A stretch of 64,000 bases of DNA from Flavobacterium cellulosilyticum (lineage in GTDB: Bacteria > Bacteroidota > Bacteroidia > Flavobacteriales > Flavobacteriaceae): the NCBI RefSeq assembly GCF_004349355.1, contig NZ_SMFK01000003.1:341286-405285 (forward strand), read 5' to 3'. The notes below the pieces were generated by a model. It searched no databases. It saw nothing but the letters and a program-made list of their open reading frames with translations, and was not told the DNA's origin. Shown here one piece after another: positions 1 to 11,681 of the stretch. Every line of letters starts with the position of its first letter. Positions within the stretch are counted from its first letter, which is position 1. The position numbers and the translations under genes were made by a program.

Positions 1-427
1 TTCTCATCAAAATAGATTCATTAGAATCCCCTAAATACAAAAAAAAAAAGCGAGAAAGGGTACTGATACTAAAACTGGAGGTATAAAATCTTTGAGTCTT
101 ATCAATTTGGTAATAATATATATTTATATCAATTATTCTATGAAAAAAGAAAGCTAACATAGCATACAACAGGAAATTAATCTCATCTGGCATAAAAAAC
201 AACCTACAAATTAATAAAAAAAACCATGCTTATAAAAAAGAGCCAATTTCTTCGAATGGAAAAGTTCCAATATAGGATTACTATTAATATTGTTAATAAT
301 GGCTTAAGTCCATACTTAATTGGACTGTCAGCAATTAATTCGGTCATCACTTAAATCAACATTAAGAAAAAATATACTATTATTATTGATTTTTCTATTT
401 AAGATTCTTCACTAAAAATTTTCATTT
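1..427. other. Intergenic stretch without a recognisable gene
   Basis: AT-rich sequence downstream of ligA. I see no credible coding frame, RNA gene or strong terminator. The only structure is a short inverted repeat (arms 307-312 and 321-326) with no T-tract after it. Confidence 0.5.
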
Positions 428-2452
<2,025 letters not shown>

Positions 2453-2507
2453 TTAGTTTTTAAAATAAAAGACTAAAATAACCAATTTAATAGAATAAAC
2501 GATACAA

Positions 2508-2981
2508 TTAAGATTCTATAATCGAAATAATTTGTTTAAACAAAAGTCCGTCGCTCAAGAACGAACCTTGTTGTATCAATTCAAAAATAGATGTATTTCT
2601 ATCTTCTATAAATACTTTTTTACCTGTTTTAATTTCGATAGTATCAGTAAACATATTGTCACTCAACCATTGTAAACCTTCTTTTGTTAGAAAATCGGTT
2701 TCTGGAACCAATGATTTTAAAACAATGGATTGAACATAAGTATCAAAACATTGAAAAAGGAAAATATGATTTTTGGAAAAATTTTCTAAATATGCTGCTC
2801 TTCCTAGAACACCTTCCCAAACCAAATCGGAAAAAACATCCAGTTCTTGTTCTGCAACTTCAGGTTTTTCTATTTTTATTTTATCCCATTCCGCTTTATC
2901 AATTGCTTGAGTAGCCAGAAAATTAATAAATTCTTGATGTAATTCTTCGAATTGTTCTTTTGTAAGTCTTGAGTATTTCAT
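2508..2981 (-). CDS. Conserved Bacteroidota protein, probably DUF6495 family
   Basis: A 157-aa acidic, soluble protein without signal peptide or membrane segment. From memory its sequence (KYSRLTKEQ start, EGLQWLSDN motif near residue 100) matches the DUF6495 family found next to ligA or ribosomal genes in flavobacteria; this was not checked by search. Function is unknown. It lies between rplI and ligA on the same strand, so it may be transcribed with ligA. The ATG at 2981 is followed by the conserved N terminus. Confidence 0.8.
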   Translation of the reverse strand: MKYSRLTKEQFEELHQEFINFLATQAIDKAEWDKIKIEKPEVAEQELDVFSDLVWEGVLGRAAYLENFSKNHIFLFQCFDTYVQSIVLKSLVPETDFLTKEGLQWLSDNMFTDTIEIKTGKKVFIEDRNTSIFELIQQGSFLSDGLLFKQIISIIES

Positions 2982-3055
2982 TCCTTTTTAGATTTTAGAT
3001 TAAGGATTTTAGATTAAAAAAGGAGAGATTAAAATTAAAAATCCAATAAAAATTA

Positions 3056-3090
3056 AACAAAAAAAATCCCGATTTACATCGGGATTTAAA
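3056..3090 (-). terminator. Rho-independent terminator after rplI
   Basis: Perfect 10-bp inverted repeat (3064-3073 with 3078-3087, 4-nt loop). Read on the minus strand it is followed by a run of eight T. It sits 17 bp after the rplI stop and ends the rpsF-rpsR-rplI unit. Confidence 0.85.
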
Positions 3091-3106
3091 TCTATAGTTT
3101 TAGAAA

Positions 3107-3550
3107 TTATGCTTTTTCAGCAATGATTTCGTAAGCTAATTCAACTACAACATCTCTGTGTAATCTAATGCTTGCAGCATATTTACCTGTTCTTTTTACG
3201 ATACCGCTAGTGATAAATTTTCTTTCGATAGATTGACCTGCTTTCTCTAAAGATGTAGCAATATCAATATTTGTTATAGAACCAAAAAGTTTTTCACCAC
3301 CTGCTTTTGCGTAAATTTTAATTTCAAGTGCTTTTAAAACTTCAGCAAGTTCTTTAGCATCGTTTACTACTTTAGCTTCTTTGTGTGCTCTTTGTTTTAG
3401 GTTTTCAGCTAATACTTTCTTTGCAGAAGGAGTAGCTAAAATTCCGTGACCTTGTGGGATCAAAAAGTTACGACCGTAACCATTTTTTACATTTACCACA
3501 TCATCTTTAAAACCTAAATTTTGAACGTCTTTTTTTAATATAATTTCCAT
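3107..3550 (-). CDS. rplI: 50S ribosomal protein L9
   Basis: Binds 23S rRNA in the large subunit. It is 147 aa, the normal length. The N-terminal domain carries the glycine-rich GYGRNFLIPQG motif, followed by the long connecting helix and the C-terminal rRNA-binding domain. It is the third gene of the rpsF-rpsR-rplI cluster, 65 bp after rpsR, and is followed by a strong terminator. Confidence 0.98.
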   Translation of the reverse strand: MEIILKKDVQNLGFKDDVVNVKNGYGRNFLIPQGHGILATPSAKKVLAENLKQRAHKEAKVVNDAKELAEVLKALEIKIYAKAGGEKLFGSITNIDIATSLEKAGQSIERKFITSGIVKRTGKYAASIRLHRDVVVELAYEIIAEKA

Positions 3551-3615
3551 GTTGTTGTCCTTTGTTATTAGAAGTTAGGTTTCAAATTAATGAAAACCAA
3601 CAACTGAGATTTTTT

Positions 3616-3912
3616 TTATTTTAATAAATCCGCCACATATGGCATTAAAGCTAAATGACGCGCTCTTTTTACAGCTACAGACACTTTTCTTTGGTATTTT
3701 AATGAAGTTCCAGTTAAACGACGAGGAAGAATTTTCCCTTGCTCATTTACGAATTTCAATAAGAAATCAGCATCTTTATAATCAATATATTTGATACCTG
3801 ATTTTTTGAAACGACAATACTTTTTAGTTTTGTTTGTTTCTATATTTAAAGGAGTAAGATATCTGATATCTCCGTCTTTTTTTCCTGAAGCAGATTGTTG
3901 TAATGTTGCCAT
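3616..3912 (-). CDS. rpsR: 30S ribosomal protein S18
   Basis: Small-subunit protein that partners S6 on the 30S platform. It is 98 aa, with the basic C-terminal core ([21 protein letters not shown]) typical of S18 and an N-terminal extension common in Bacteroidota. It starts 5 bp after the rpsF stop, so the two are almost certainly cotranscribed and translationally coupled. Confidence 0.97.
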   Translation of the reverse strand: MATLQQSASGKKDGDIRYLTPLNIETNKTKKYCRFKKSGIKYIDYKDADFLLKFVNEQGKILPRRLTGTSLKYQRKVSVAVKRARHLALMPYVADLLK

Positions 3913-3917
3913 AATAA

Positions 3918-4259
3918 TTAAGCTTTTGCAGATTTAAGTTTAGTTCTTCTTCTTTCAGCCCATGAAATAGCATGTTTATCAAGACTTACAGTCAAGAAAC
4001 GCATTACTCTTTCGTCACGTCTAAATTCAGTTTCAAAAGCAATTAAGATTTCTCCTGGTACTTTGAATTCAAAAAGGTGGTAAAAACCAGATTTTTTGTT
4101 TTGGATTTCGTAAGCCATTTTTTTTAGGCCCCAATCCTCTTTCGATACCATTTCAGCTCCACGACTAGTAAGAAAATCTTCAAATTTGCTTACTGTTTCC
4201 TTTACCTGGACTTCAGATAAAACGGGATTTAAAATGAAAACAGTTTCATAATGATTCAT
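3918..4259 (-). CDS. rpsF: 30S ribosomal protein S6
   Basis: Small-subunit protein that forms a heterodimer with S18. It is 113 aa with the usual [11 protein letters not shown] start and the [10 protein letters not shown] and [16 protein letters not shown] segments. First gene of the rpsF-rpsR-rplI operon. The 166-bp gap to the divergent LytTR regulator must hold both promoters; I saw no full TAnnTTTG match for rpsF. Confidence 0.97.
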   Translation of the reverse strand: MNHYETVFILNPVLSEVQVKETVSKFEDFLTSRGAEMVSKEDWGLKKMAYEIQNKKSGFYHLFEFKVPGEILIAFETEFRRDERVMRFLTVSLDKHAISWAERRRTKLKSAKA

Positions 4260-4425
4260 AAATTTTTATTTAAAATTAATTTGGCCGCGAAAGTAATCTT
4301 TTTTTTTAAATAAACAAACATTATTCAATTATAATCGTCATAATGCAAAAAAAGACGATAAAGATTAGGTTTATTGAAAAATCAATATTACTTTTACTAA
4401 CCCAAATCTTTATAAAATAAAAATT

Positions 4426-5121
4426 ATGAAACTAAACTGTGTCGTTGTAGATGATAGTTCCATTCAAAGAATGATTATCACAAAGTTAGTAAATAATCAC
4501 CCAAATCTAAATTTAATTGGTGATTTTTCTAATGCGATTGAAGCTAGAGGATGTATGACCATCCATAATGTAGATTTAATCTTTTTAGATATTGAGATGC
4601 CTGTTATTAGTGGTTTCGATTTCTTGGATGGTTTAAAAACTAAACCCCAAATTATCTTCATCACTTCTAAGGCTGAATATGCAATGAAAGCGTTTGATTA
4701 TGACGCTACTGATTATCTACAAAAACCTATTGCTATAGATCGATTTAATGCTTCTGTTAAAAGAGCTATGGATTTACATGCTTTGCGTTCTGAAACTCAC
4801 GATGAAGATGGTGAACACATCTTTATCAAAAGTAATCTAAAAAAACTAAAAGTATTCACTTCTAAAATAAAATGGATTGAAGCTTTTGGAGATTATGTAA
4901 AAGTGGTAACAGAAGACGAATGTAATTTGGTTCTTTCTACCATGAAATCTTTTGAAAAAGACCTGCCAGCTGATAAATTTGTAAGAGTACACAAATCGTA
5001 CATTATAAATATAGACAAAGTAGAGCGTTTTAATAGCCGATTTGCAGAAATAGGCATTACTAAAATCCCTCTTAGTAGGAACAAAAAAGAAGATTTAGTT
5101 AGAGCTTTGGCTATCAACTAA
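4426..5121 (+). CDS. LytTR-family response regulator
   Basis: 231 aa. An N-terminal receiver domain (about 1-120) has acidic residues D9/D10, phospho-acceptor D55 in FLDIEMP and the KP switch lysine in LQKPI. A C-terminal LytTR DNA-binding domain (about 130-228) follows. No sensor kinase is adjacent, so it is an orphan here. Such LytTR regulators usually act with LytS/HisKA-type membrane kinases encoded elsewhere. It is divergent from rpsF and convergent with priA, and its stop codon interleaves with that of priA (4-bp overlap). Confidence 0.93.
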   Translation: MKLNCVVVDDSSIQRMIITKLVNNHPNLNLIGDFSNAIEARGCMTIHNVDLIFLDIEMPVISGFDFLDGLKTKPQIIFITSKAEYAMKAFDYDATDYLQKPIAIDRFNASVKRAMDLHALRSETHDEDGEHIFIKSNLKKLKVFTSKIKWIEAFGDYVKVVTEDECNLVLSTMKSFEKDLPADKFVRVHKSYIINIDKVERFNSRFAEIGITKIPLSRNKKEDLVRALAIN

Positions 5122-7568
5122 TAAAAATCAACATTTACAGCTATCTTAATAGCTCTATATTGTGCAACAGATTCAAAACTATTCATCATTTTCTGAATAG
5201 TTTTTTTTGTGCCTTGTAAGGACTGGTTTTGTGGAATTTTAATCATTATTGTTCTAATATATTCATTACGTATCCTAGAAATAGGTGGTTCCTCTGGTCC
5301 TAATACCGGAATTGTCAGGTTTAACTGCATCACTTGAAACAACCACATCGAACCTTCTTTGAGTTTATCAAAATCACGATGTTTCAATGTTAATTTAATA
5401 AGTTTAAAAAAAGGAGGATATTTATAGATTTGTCTTTCATATAATTGTTCCTTGTACATTCCCTCATAATTATTATGAACTACTTGCTGAATGGTATTGT
5501 GTTCTATATTATAAGTTTGAATAATTACTTTTCCTCTTTTTTCAGAACGACCGGAACGACCAGAAACTTGCGTCATCATTTGAAAACTTCTTTCAAAAGC
5601 TCTAAAATCAGGATGATATAACATGTTATCGGCATTCATTATTCCCACTAAACTCACATTATCAAAATCCAAGCCTTTAGCCAGCATTTGAGTTCCTACG
5701 AGAATTTCGACTTCCCGATTTTTAAAACTATCAATAATTTTTTCGAAACCATATTTTCCGCGAGTGGTATCCTGATCCATTCGACCAATTTTAGCATTAG
5801 GAAATAATTCGACTAATTCCTGCTGAATTTGCTCGGTTCCGAATCCTTTTGTAGTTAAATGAACGCTGGTACAGGAATGACAATTGTTTGGTTTTGCCAT
5901 GGAATACCCACAATAATGACAACGCAATTGATTTTTATGTTTATGATATGTCAGACTTACATCGCATTGTGGACATTGTGGTACATGACCACAAGTCAAG
6001 CATTCGATTACTGGCGAATAACCCCTGCGATTTTGAAACAATATAACTTGTTCCCCTAAAGATAATGCGGTAGTGATTTCCTCTATTAAAGTATCACTAA
6101 AATGTCCAGACATTCTTTTACGAAAGTATTTGTCTTTCAAACCCACCAATTCTATTTCGGGCATCATGACATTTCCATATCGTTTAGAAATTTCTACTAA
6201 ACCATATTTTCCTGATTGCGTATTATAATAGGTTTCGATACTTGGCGTAGCCGAACCCAACAAAACTTTAGCTTTATTATTGTTTGCCAAAACAATTGAG
6301 GCATCACGAGCGTGATAACGAGGGGACGGATCGACTTGCTTGAATGTTTGTTCGTGTTCTTCATCTACAATAACAAATCCCAAGTTGGAGAATGGTAAAA
6401 ACAAGGCGGAACGCGCCCCAATAACAATTTGTGCTTTTGGAGTATGCTCCAATACTTGCTGCCACACTTCTACCCTTTCGTTATTGCTATATTTCGAATG
6501 ATAAACGGCTACTTTATTTCCAAAATAATCTCGCAACCTTGCTACTAACTGCGTTGTCAGTGCAATTTCCGGCAACAAATACAGAATTTGTTTACCGGTT
6601 TCAAGATATTCTTCGATGAGCTTAATGTAGATTTCAGTTTTTCCACTTGAGGTGACTCCGTGTAACAAACAAACTTCTTTTTCGGAAAAACATTTTTTGA
6701 TTTCCTCAAAAGCTATTTGTTGCGCTTCACTTAATTGCAATTGTTCTTCTTTAGTTTTTCCTGAGAAATTGACACGATCTACTTGAATGTAGTATTCTTC
6801 AAAAATTTCTTTATCGATTAATGCTTTCACAATTGCCGAAGTAGACTTGGCAACTTCAGTCAATTTTTTTACTGTAATCGGTTTTTTTTCAGAAGCACTT
6901 AGTTGAAAAAAACGCATTACAATGTCTTTTTGTTTGTGTGCATTTTTTAATGTTGCGAGCAATTCTTCCAAGCCTTCATTCGAATCGTATTTAGAGTGTA
7001 ATTTTACATATCGAATGAGTTTTGGAGAATAAGATTCTAACATTTCTTCTTGAAGCACCAGAATGTTTTTATCAATCAACTTTTGGATAACAGGAAAAAT
7101 ATTTTTCTTATTCAAAATATTGATAATGTCCTGCACTTTCAAAGAATTTTGTTGCTGCAATGCTTCGTAAACCAAAAACTCATCATCAGAAAGAAGACTT
7201 TCATCTACAAAAATAGCTGGTTTTTGAGAAATAATGGTTTCGCTTTCCAACAAAAGTGCCGATGGCATTGCGCCACGATACACATCTCCAATAGCACACA
7301 TATAATAAGAAGCAATCCATTGCCAATGTGCAATTTGAATTTCGGTTACAATAGGATTTTCATCCAGAATTTGATGAATTTCCTTAGCTTCGTATAGAGT
7401 TGGTTTATTTTGGTGAATTTCAATTACTAACGCAGTGTATATTTTACTTTTTCCAAAAGGCACTGCCACACGCATTCCTTTTCTGATGTAATGATATTCA
7501 GTTTCGGAAACACGATAGGTAAAGGTTTTAGCAAGAGAAAGCGGTAAGATTACTTCGACAAAGTGCAT
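5118..7568 (-). CDS. priA: Primosomal protein N' (PriA helicase)
   Basis: Superfamily-2 3'-5' DNA helicase that restarts stalled replication forks by loading the replicative helicase. 816 aa. It has an N-terminal 3'-DNA-binding domain, Walker A GVTSSGKTE near residue 305, the DEEH box, helicase motifs through GRSGR, and an inserted zinc-binding region with paired CxxC motifs (CLTCGH, CPQC, CHYCG, CHSC). The ATG at 7568 begins with the family-typical MHFVEVILPL. Its end overlaps the convergent LytTR gene by 4 bp, so there is no room for a separate terminator between them. Confidence 0.97.
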   Translation of the reverse strand: MHFVEVILPLSLAKTFTYRVSETEYHYIRKGMRVAVPFGKSKIYTALVIEIHQNKPTLYEAKEIHQILDENPIVTEIQIAHWQWIASYYMCAIGDVYRGAMPSALLLESETIISQKPAIFVDESLLSDDEFLVYEALQQQNSLKVQDIINILNKKNIFPVIQKLIDKNILVLQEEMLESYSPKLIRYVKLHSKYDSNEGLEELLATLKNAHKQKDIVMRFFQLSASEKKPITVKKLTEVAKSTSAIVKALIDKEIFEEYYIQVDRVNFSGKTKEEQLQLSEAQQIAFEEIKKCFSEKEVCLLHGVTSSGKTEIYIKLIEEYLETGKQILYLLPEIALTTQLVARLRDYFGNKVAVYHSKYSNNERVEVWQQVLEHTPKAQIVIGARSALFLPFSNLGFVIVDEEHEQTFKQVDPSPRYHARDASIVLANNNKAKVLLGSATPSIETYYNTQSGKYGLVEISKRYGNVMMPEIELVGLKDKYFRKRMSGHFSDTLIEEITTALSLGEQVILFQNRRGYSPVIECLTCGHVPQCPQCDVSLTYHKHKNQLRCHYCGYSMAKPNNCHSCTSVHLTTKGFGTEQIQQELVELFPNAKIGRMDQDTTRGKYGFEKIIDSFKNREVEILVGTQMLAKGLDFDNVSLVGIMNADNMLYHPDFRAFERSFQMMTQVSGRSGRSEKRGKVIIQTYNIEHNTIQQVVHNNYEGMYKEQLYERQIYKYPPFFKLIKLTLKHRDFDKLKEGSMWLFQVMQLNLTIPVLGPEEPPISRIRNEYIRTIMIKIPQNQSLQGTKKTIQKMMNSFESVAQYRAIKIAVNVDFY

Positions 7569-7616
7569 TATAAAATGAGATTTAGGAATTGCAATTGGGA
7601 AAATTTTAGTTAAAAA

Positions 7617-8051
7617 TTAATCCTTTATTCTAAGCCAATATTGTGTTCTTCCAAACAATGGAATACCTATATAACCACGAACTTTAAGTTTATCCTTACT
7701 TTCCAATGTGATAAAGCATTTATATAACATCCCGTTCGAGGGATCCAGAATTTTACCATTGGTATATTCCGTACCTTCCTTCGAAAGCCCTTTTATAATT
7801 GTCATTCCTATGATGGGTTTGTTTTTATCTTCTCCTGTGCATTTTACACACACTTTTTTTTTGTTTTTTTCTTCTAGGATTTCTATTATTTTACCATAGA
7901 TTTTTCCTGACTTTTCATAGATCTCAACAATTGATTTTGCTTCTCCAGTTTCATCGCCTATGGTTTTCCATTTGCCAATAACAGTGTTGTTTTGCCCATA
8001 AAATTGTATTGAAAAAAAAAGCAATACAATATATAATAGATTATTTTTCAT
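7617..8051 (-). CDS. Exported DUF2147 family protein
   Basis: 144 aa with a signal peptide (about 1-19, cleaved before QNN). The mature part shows the DUF2147 pattern: an early GKWKT motif, a CVKC pair near residue 70, then IIGMTIIKGL and the LKVRGYIG strand with the closing RTQYWLRI. The family is a predicted lipocalin-like beta barrel of unknown role, possibly periplasmic. It lies 48 bp upstream of priA on the same strand. Confidence 0.88.
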   Translation of the reverse strand: MKNNLLYIVLLFFSIQFYGQNNTVIGKWKTIGDETGEAKSIVEIYEKSGKIYGKIIEILEEKNKKKVCVKCTGEDKNKPIIGMTIIKGLSKEGTEYTNGKILDPSNGMLYKCFITLESKDKLKVRGYIGIPLFGRTQYWLRIKD

Positions 8052-8160
8052 TTAAGTTTTTTTTAAGTGTTAACCTCATTATAGACTATAGAAATAGTAT
8101 TAAAGTTCGCAATTTTATTTTAAACACTTTATTTTTAAATAATTATTGAAAGAAAATAAA

Positions 8161-9093
8161 TCAATCTTTTTTAAAATTTCGTCTTAATTTATTAATAGAA
8201 GCATTTAATTCGAAGCCAAGCAAAAGTACCATACAATTTATCCAAATATAAAACATCATAATCAATAATGTACCAATTGAGCCATATAATTGATTGTATT
8301 TAGAAAACCGAATGACCCAAATACCAAAAAAATACGAGGATAGAATAATAAGAATTGTTGTAAAAACCGAGCCTATAGAGATGAATTTTGGTTTTTGATT
8401 ACCGTGATGTTTAGTTCCAAATCTAAATAATATAGAAGTGGTAATTAAAATCATCAATATTAGAAACGCAAATCGACCTAATTGAATAAAAGGTATATTT
8501 TCTGTAAACACATTCTGCATTTTAAATTTTTGAATAAAAACCTCAAATATCAAAATGATAGCAACAGTAAACAATAATAAAAACGAAAGCAATAACGACA
8601 TAGCTAGTGCCACTAAATATTGCTGAATAAATCCTCGTTTAATAATGATATGATGTGAATTCTCGAAACCACCTAAAACTGCTGTTAATCCGTTTGTCAT
8701 CAATAAAATAGACAATACAATACCCCAAGAAATCAAACCTGTGTGACTATTATTCAAAATATCATTAATAATAATTGCAATAGCTTCATAGGTATGGGGC
8801 GGAACACCATGCTCGACAAATTTGAGAAAATCCTGTTGAAAACCTTCTATCGGAATATAAGGAATGAGATTTAAGATAAATAAAGCGAAAGGAAATAATG
8901 CCATAAAAAAACTAAATGCAATAGCCGAAGCACGATAGGACAAAGCTCCTTCAACAATTCCAATAAGGTATAATTCTAATAAATCATACAACGACAACTG
9001 GTACAACCAAGGCAGTTTTATTCTCTTGAGGACATAAACAAATTTTCTCAATATCCTGACTCTCTTAATTCTTTCTTCTATCTCTTTACTCAT
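8161..9093 (-). CDS. YihY/BrkB family inner-membrane protein
   Basis: 310 aa with about six hydrophobic transmembrane segments. It has the YihY/UPF0761 signature: an early ALSYRASAIAFSFFMALFP segment and the late YGSIGTLLIMMFYIWINCMV segment. Once mis-annotated as ribonuclease BN, the family's function is unsettled; transport or envelope maintenance has been suggested. It starts 12 bp after nadC, so the two are probably cotranscribed. Confidence 0.93.
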   Translation of the reverse strand: MSKEIEERIKRVRILRKFVYVLKRIKLPWLYQLSLYDLLELYLIGIVEGALSYRASAIAFSFFMALFPFALFILNLIPYIPIEGFQQDFLKFVEHGVPPHTYEAIAIIINDILNNSHTGLISWGIVLSILLMTNGLTAVLGGFENSHHIIIKRGFIQQYLVALAMSLLLSFLLLFTVAIILIFEVFIQKFKMQNVFTENIPFIQLGRFAFLILMILITTSILFRFGTKHHGNQKPKFISIGSVFTTILIILSSYFFGIWVIRFSKYNQLYGSIGTLLIMMFYIWINCMVLLLGFELNASINKLRRNFKKD

Positions 9094-9105
9094 TGATTTC
9101 AGGTA

Positions 9106-9963
9106 TCAAAATGCCTTCAAACTTAAATCCATATTATAGATAGAATGAGTTAATGCTCCTGAAGAAATATAATTTACACCACATTCGGCATAATTTTTAA
9201 TGGTCTCTTCATTGATATTTCCAGATGATTCTGTTTGGCTTTTATTTCCAATTAAGGCAACCGCTGTTCGAGTATCTTCGTAATTAAAATTATCTATCAA
9301 AATTCGATGAATCCCATCACTTTCCAATATTTCTTTTATTTCATCGAGATTTCTAGCTTCAACAATAATTTTTAAATCGAGATTATTTTCTTGAAGATAG
9401 CGTTTAGTTTTGGCTATAGCCAATGTAATTCCTCCTGCAAAATCAATATGATTGTCTTTTAGCATGACCATATCATAAAGAGCAAAACGATGATTTTCCC
9501 CACCTCCTATTTTCACCGCCCATTTCTCACAAGCTCTGAATCCTGGAGTTGTTTTTCTGGTATCTAAAATTTTTGCAGTGGTTCCTTTTAACAATTCGAC
9601 ATAACTATTTGTTTTAGTTGCAATGGCGCTCATTCTTTGCATAGAATTGAGTACAAGCCGTTCCGCTTTAAGAATTGACTGAGAACTTCCTGAAACTTGA
9701 AAAACAATATCACCCTGTTTTACCGGATTTCCATCCTCTAATAATGTCTCTACAATTAAATCCTTGTCTACATATTCGAAAATCATTTTGGCGAAAGAAA
9801 CACCAGCAATAATTCCATTTTCTTTGACCAATAATTTTGCTTTTCCAGTTGCACTTATTGGAATACATGCAAGTGAACTATGATCGCCATCACCAACATC
9901 TTCCCGAATGGCATTTTTTATAATGAGTTCAAGTTCGTTTTCGAATTGAATTTTGCTAATCAT
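9106..9963 (-). CDS. nadC: Carboxylating nicotinate-nucleotide diphosphorylase (quinolinate phosphoribosyltransferase)
   Basis: Converts quinolinate and PRPP to nicotinate mononucleotide in de novo NAD synthesis. 285 aa, normal length. Family motifs are present: EDVGDGDHSS near the N terminus, LDTRKTTPGFR in the middle (phosphate and quinolinate binding), MLKDNHI, and the C-terminal EASGN-like SSGNI and SSGALTHS segments. nadA and nadB are not in the window. It precedes the yihY-like gene by 12 bp. Confidence 0.97.
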   Translation of the reverse strand: MISKIQFENELELIIKNAIREDVGDGDHSSLACIPISATGKAKLLVKENGIIAGVSFAKMIFEYVDKDLIVETLLEDGNPVKQGDIVFQVSGSSQSILKAERLVLNSMQRMSAIATKTNSYVELLKGTTAKILDTRKTTPGFRACEKWAVKIGGGENHRFALYDMVMLKDNHIDFAGGITLAIAKTKRYLQENNLDLKIIVEARNLDEIKEILESDGIHRILIDNFNYEDTRTAVALIGNKSQTESSGNINEETIKNYAECGVNYISSGALTHSIYNMDLSLKAF

Positions 9964-10274
9964 ATTTAATTGATTTTATGAGATGCTAAAGTACTCAATT
10001 AATTGCAAATTTTAAATGTTTGGGTTTTGGAAATTTAAAGCTTTTTATCTCTTTTACATTTTTCAATTTAATAAATTCTTATTTATTTGAATAAAAAATA
10101 CCATTGAATTTTGTTTATACTTATAAAATACGAATTATTTAATCTATCGTTTAATTCCCACATTTGTTGATTGTTTTGTATATTTGGAAACAATTATCCA
10201 AGGATATTTGTCCTAATTAGTTTAAAATCAAACCATAGAGATTAAAAAGATTCCAATAAAAATCCTTTTCACAA
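9964..10274. other. Divergent intergenic region between nadC and the antiporter gene
   Basis: 311 bp of AT-rich sequence without a gene. It must carry the nadC promoter and that of the plus-strand antiporter. Only the TATATTTG box at 10179-10186 could be picked out. A small inverted repeat (AGGA...TCCT) lies just after it, near 10200-10214. Confidence 0.5.
10179..10186 (+). promoter_or_regulatory. -7 box (TATATTTG) for the antiporter gene
   Basis: Exact match to the Bacteroidota -7 consensus TAnnTTTG, about 90 bp before the antiporter ATG. There is no good TTG element 19-21 bp upstream, so only the -7 half is supported. Confidence 0.45.
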
Positions 10275-11459
10275 ATGACAATAACACTAATTACTGCAAT
10301 TTGCATCTTATTAATTTTAGCCTACATTTTTGATATTACTTCCTCTAAAACTAAAATTCCTTCAGTAATAATGCTTTTGGTTTTAGGATGGATTGTGAAT
10401 CAAATTTCGACTTTTATTGATGTTCCAATTCCTGATTTGACTCCAATATTACCAATATTAGGTACAGTTGGACTTATTTTAATTGTATTGGAAGGTTCTC
10501 TAGAATTAGAATTAAATAAATCGAAGTTTTCATTTGTTAGAAAAACATCATTAATTGCAATTTTACCAATGTTAATTCTAAGTTTCTTACTTGGCTATTG
10601 TTTTCATTACTTTGGAAATACAAGTTTGAAAATTGGCCTTGCAAACGCCATTCCATTTGCTATAATAAGTAGTGCCATTGCTATACCAAGTGCTCAAAAT
10701 TTACGTTCAAAACAGAAAGCATTTGTTACTTATGAAAGTAGTTTATCGGATATTTTTGGGGTGATCATTTTTAATTTTATTACAATTAATGAGATTATTG
10801 GATTTCAATCTATCAAGCACTTTTTAATTCAATTAGTAATTATATTAGTTATTACCGTGATAGCAACATTAGGATTAGCCTTTTTGTTGAGTAAAATTAA
10901 ACATCATGTTAAGTTTGCTCCTATCATTTTAATAATTGTTTTAATTTATGATATTTCTAAAATTTACCATTTACCTGCATTAATATTTATACTCTTATTT
11001 GGACTATTTCTTGGGAATTTGGATGAAATTAAACACAATAAATTTATTCAAAAATTACAACCTGAAATATTAAACAAAGAAGTGTGTAAATTCAAAGAAC
11101 TTACAATCGAAATTGCTTTTTTAGTGCGTTCCCTCTTTTTTCTATTATTTGGATATTTAATACAAACTTCAGAATTATTCAATTCACAAACTATTTTATG
11201 GGCCATATGCATCACATTTGGGATATTCTTTTTTCGATATGTATTTTTAAAAATATTTAAACTCAAATTAGATCCTCTTTTATATATAGCTCCACGTGGT
11301 TTAATTACTATTTTATTGTTCTTAAGTATTCCTCAAAATCAAGTAACAGCATTAGCTAATAAATCTCTAATTATTCAAGTAATTATTTTGACCGCTTTAG
11401 TTATGATGATAGGTTTGATGGCAAATAATAATGGCAAAAAAATTAGGGCCGTTATTTAA
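10275..11459 (+). CDS. Cation:proton antiporter (CPA family)
   Basis: 394 aa, very hydrophobic, with about 11-12 transmembrane segments and no C-terminal TrkA/RCK domain. The membrane pattern, the acidic residue in SLSDIFGVIIF and the closing APRGLITILLF segment are those of Na+/H+ or K+/H+ antiporters of the CPA1/CPA2 superfamily. It likely exchanges monovalent cations for protons across the inner membrane; the ion cannot be told from sequence. It is monocistronic, about 220 bp before the pectate lyase gene. Confidence 0.85.
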   Translation: MTITLITAICILLILAYIFDITSSKTKIPSVIMLLVLGWIVNQISTFIDVPIPDLTPILPILGTVGLILIVLEGSLELELNKSKFSFVRKTSLIAILPMLILSFLLGYCFHYFGNTSLKIGLANAIPFAIISSAIAIPSAQNLRSKQKAFVTYESSLSDIFGVIIFNFITINEIIGFQSIKHFLIQLVIILVITVIATLGLAFLLSKIKHHVKFAPIILIIVLIYDISKIYHLPALIFILLFGLFLGNLDEIKHNKFIQKLQPEILNKEVCKFKELTIEIAFLVRSLFFLLFGYLIQTSELFNSQTILWAICITFGIFFFRYVFLKIFKLKLDPLLYIAPRGLITILLFLSIPQNQVTALANKSLIIQVIILTALVMMIGLMANNNGKKIRAVI

Positions 11460-11606
11460 GACAGAATCAAACATTTTACTTTTTTGGGTTCTATTATTTA
11501 TCAGGATAAAAAAGACTTTAAATATACCTGCTATTAACAACAATCTATAAAACAAATAAGAATATTACTTTTACCCAATCATAAAGTGTGATTTCAACAC
11601 GAATGA

Positions 11607-11638
11607 ATTGTGAATGTAAATTTAAATATATAGATTTG
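11607..11638 (+). promoter_or_regulatory. Promoter of the pectate lyase gene
   Basis: ATTG at 11607-11610, a 20-bp spacer, then TAGATTTG at 11631-11638. This is a full match to the Bacteroidota sigma-ABfr pattern (TTG, N19-21, TAnnTTTG). The expected transcript start is near 11644, giving a leader of about 38 nt. Confidence 0.7.
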
Positions 11639-11681
11639 GGCAATCGATTACAAATATTAAAACCAATAAAACAAACCATTA

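Noticed and set aside
307..326. Inverted repeat as a terminator of ligA
   Set aside because: The stem is only 6 bp, no T-tract follows, and it is about 100 bp from the stop codon.
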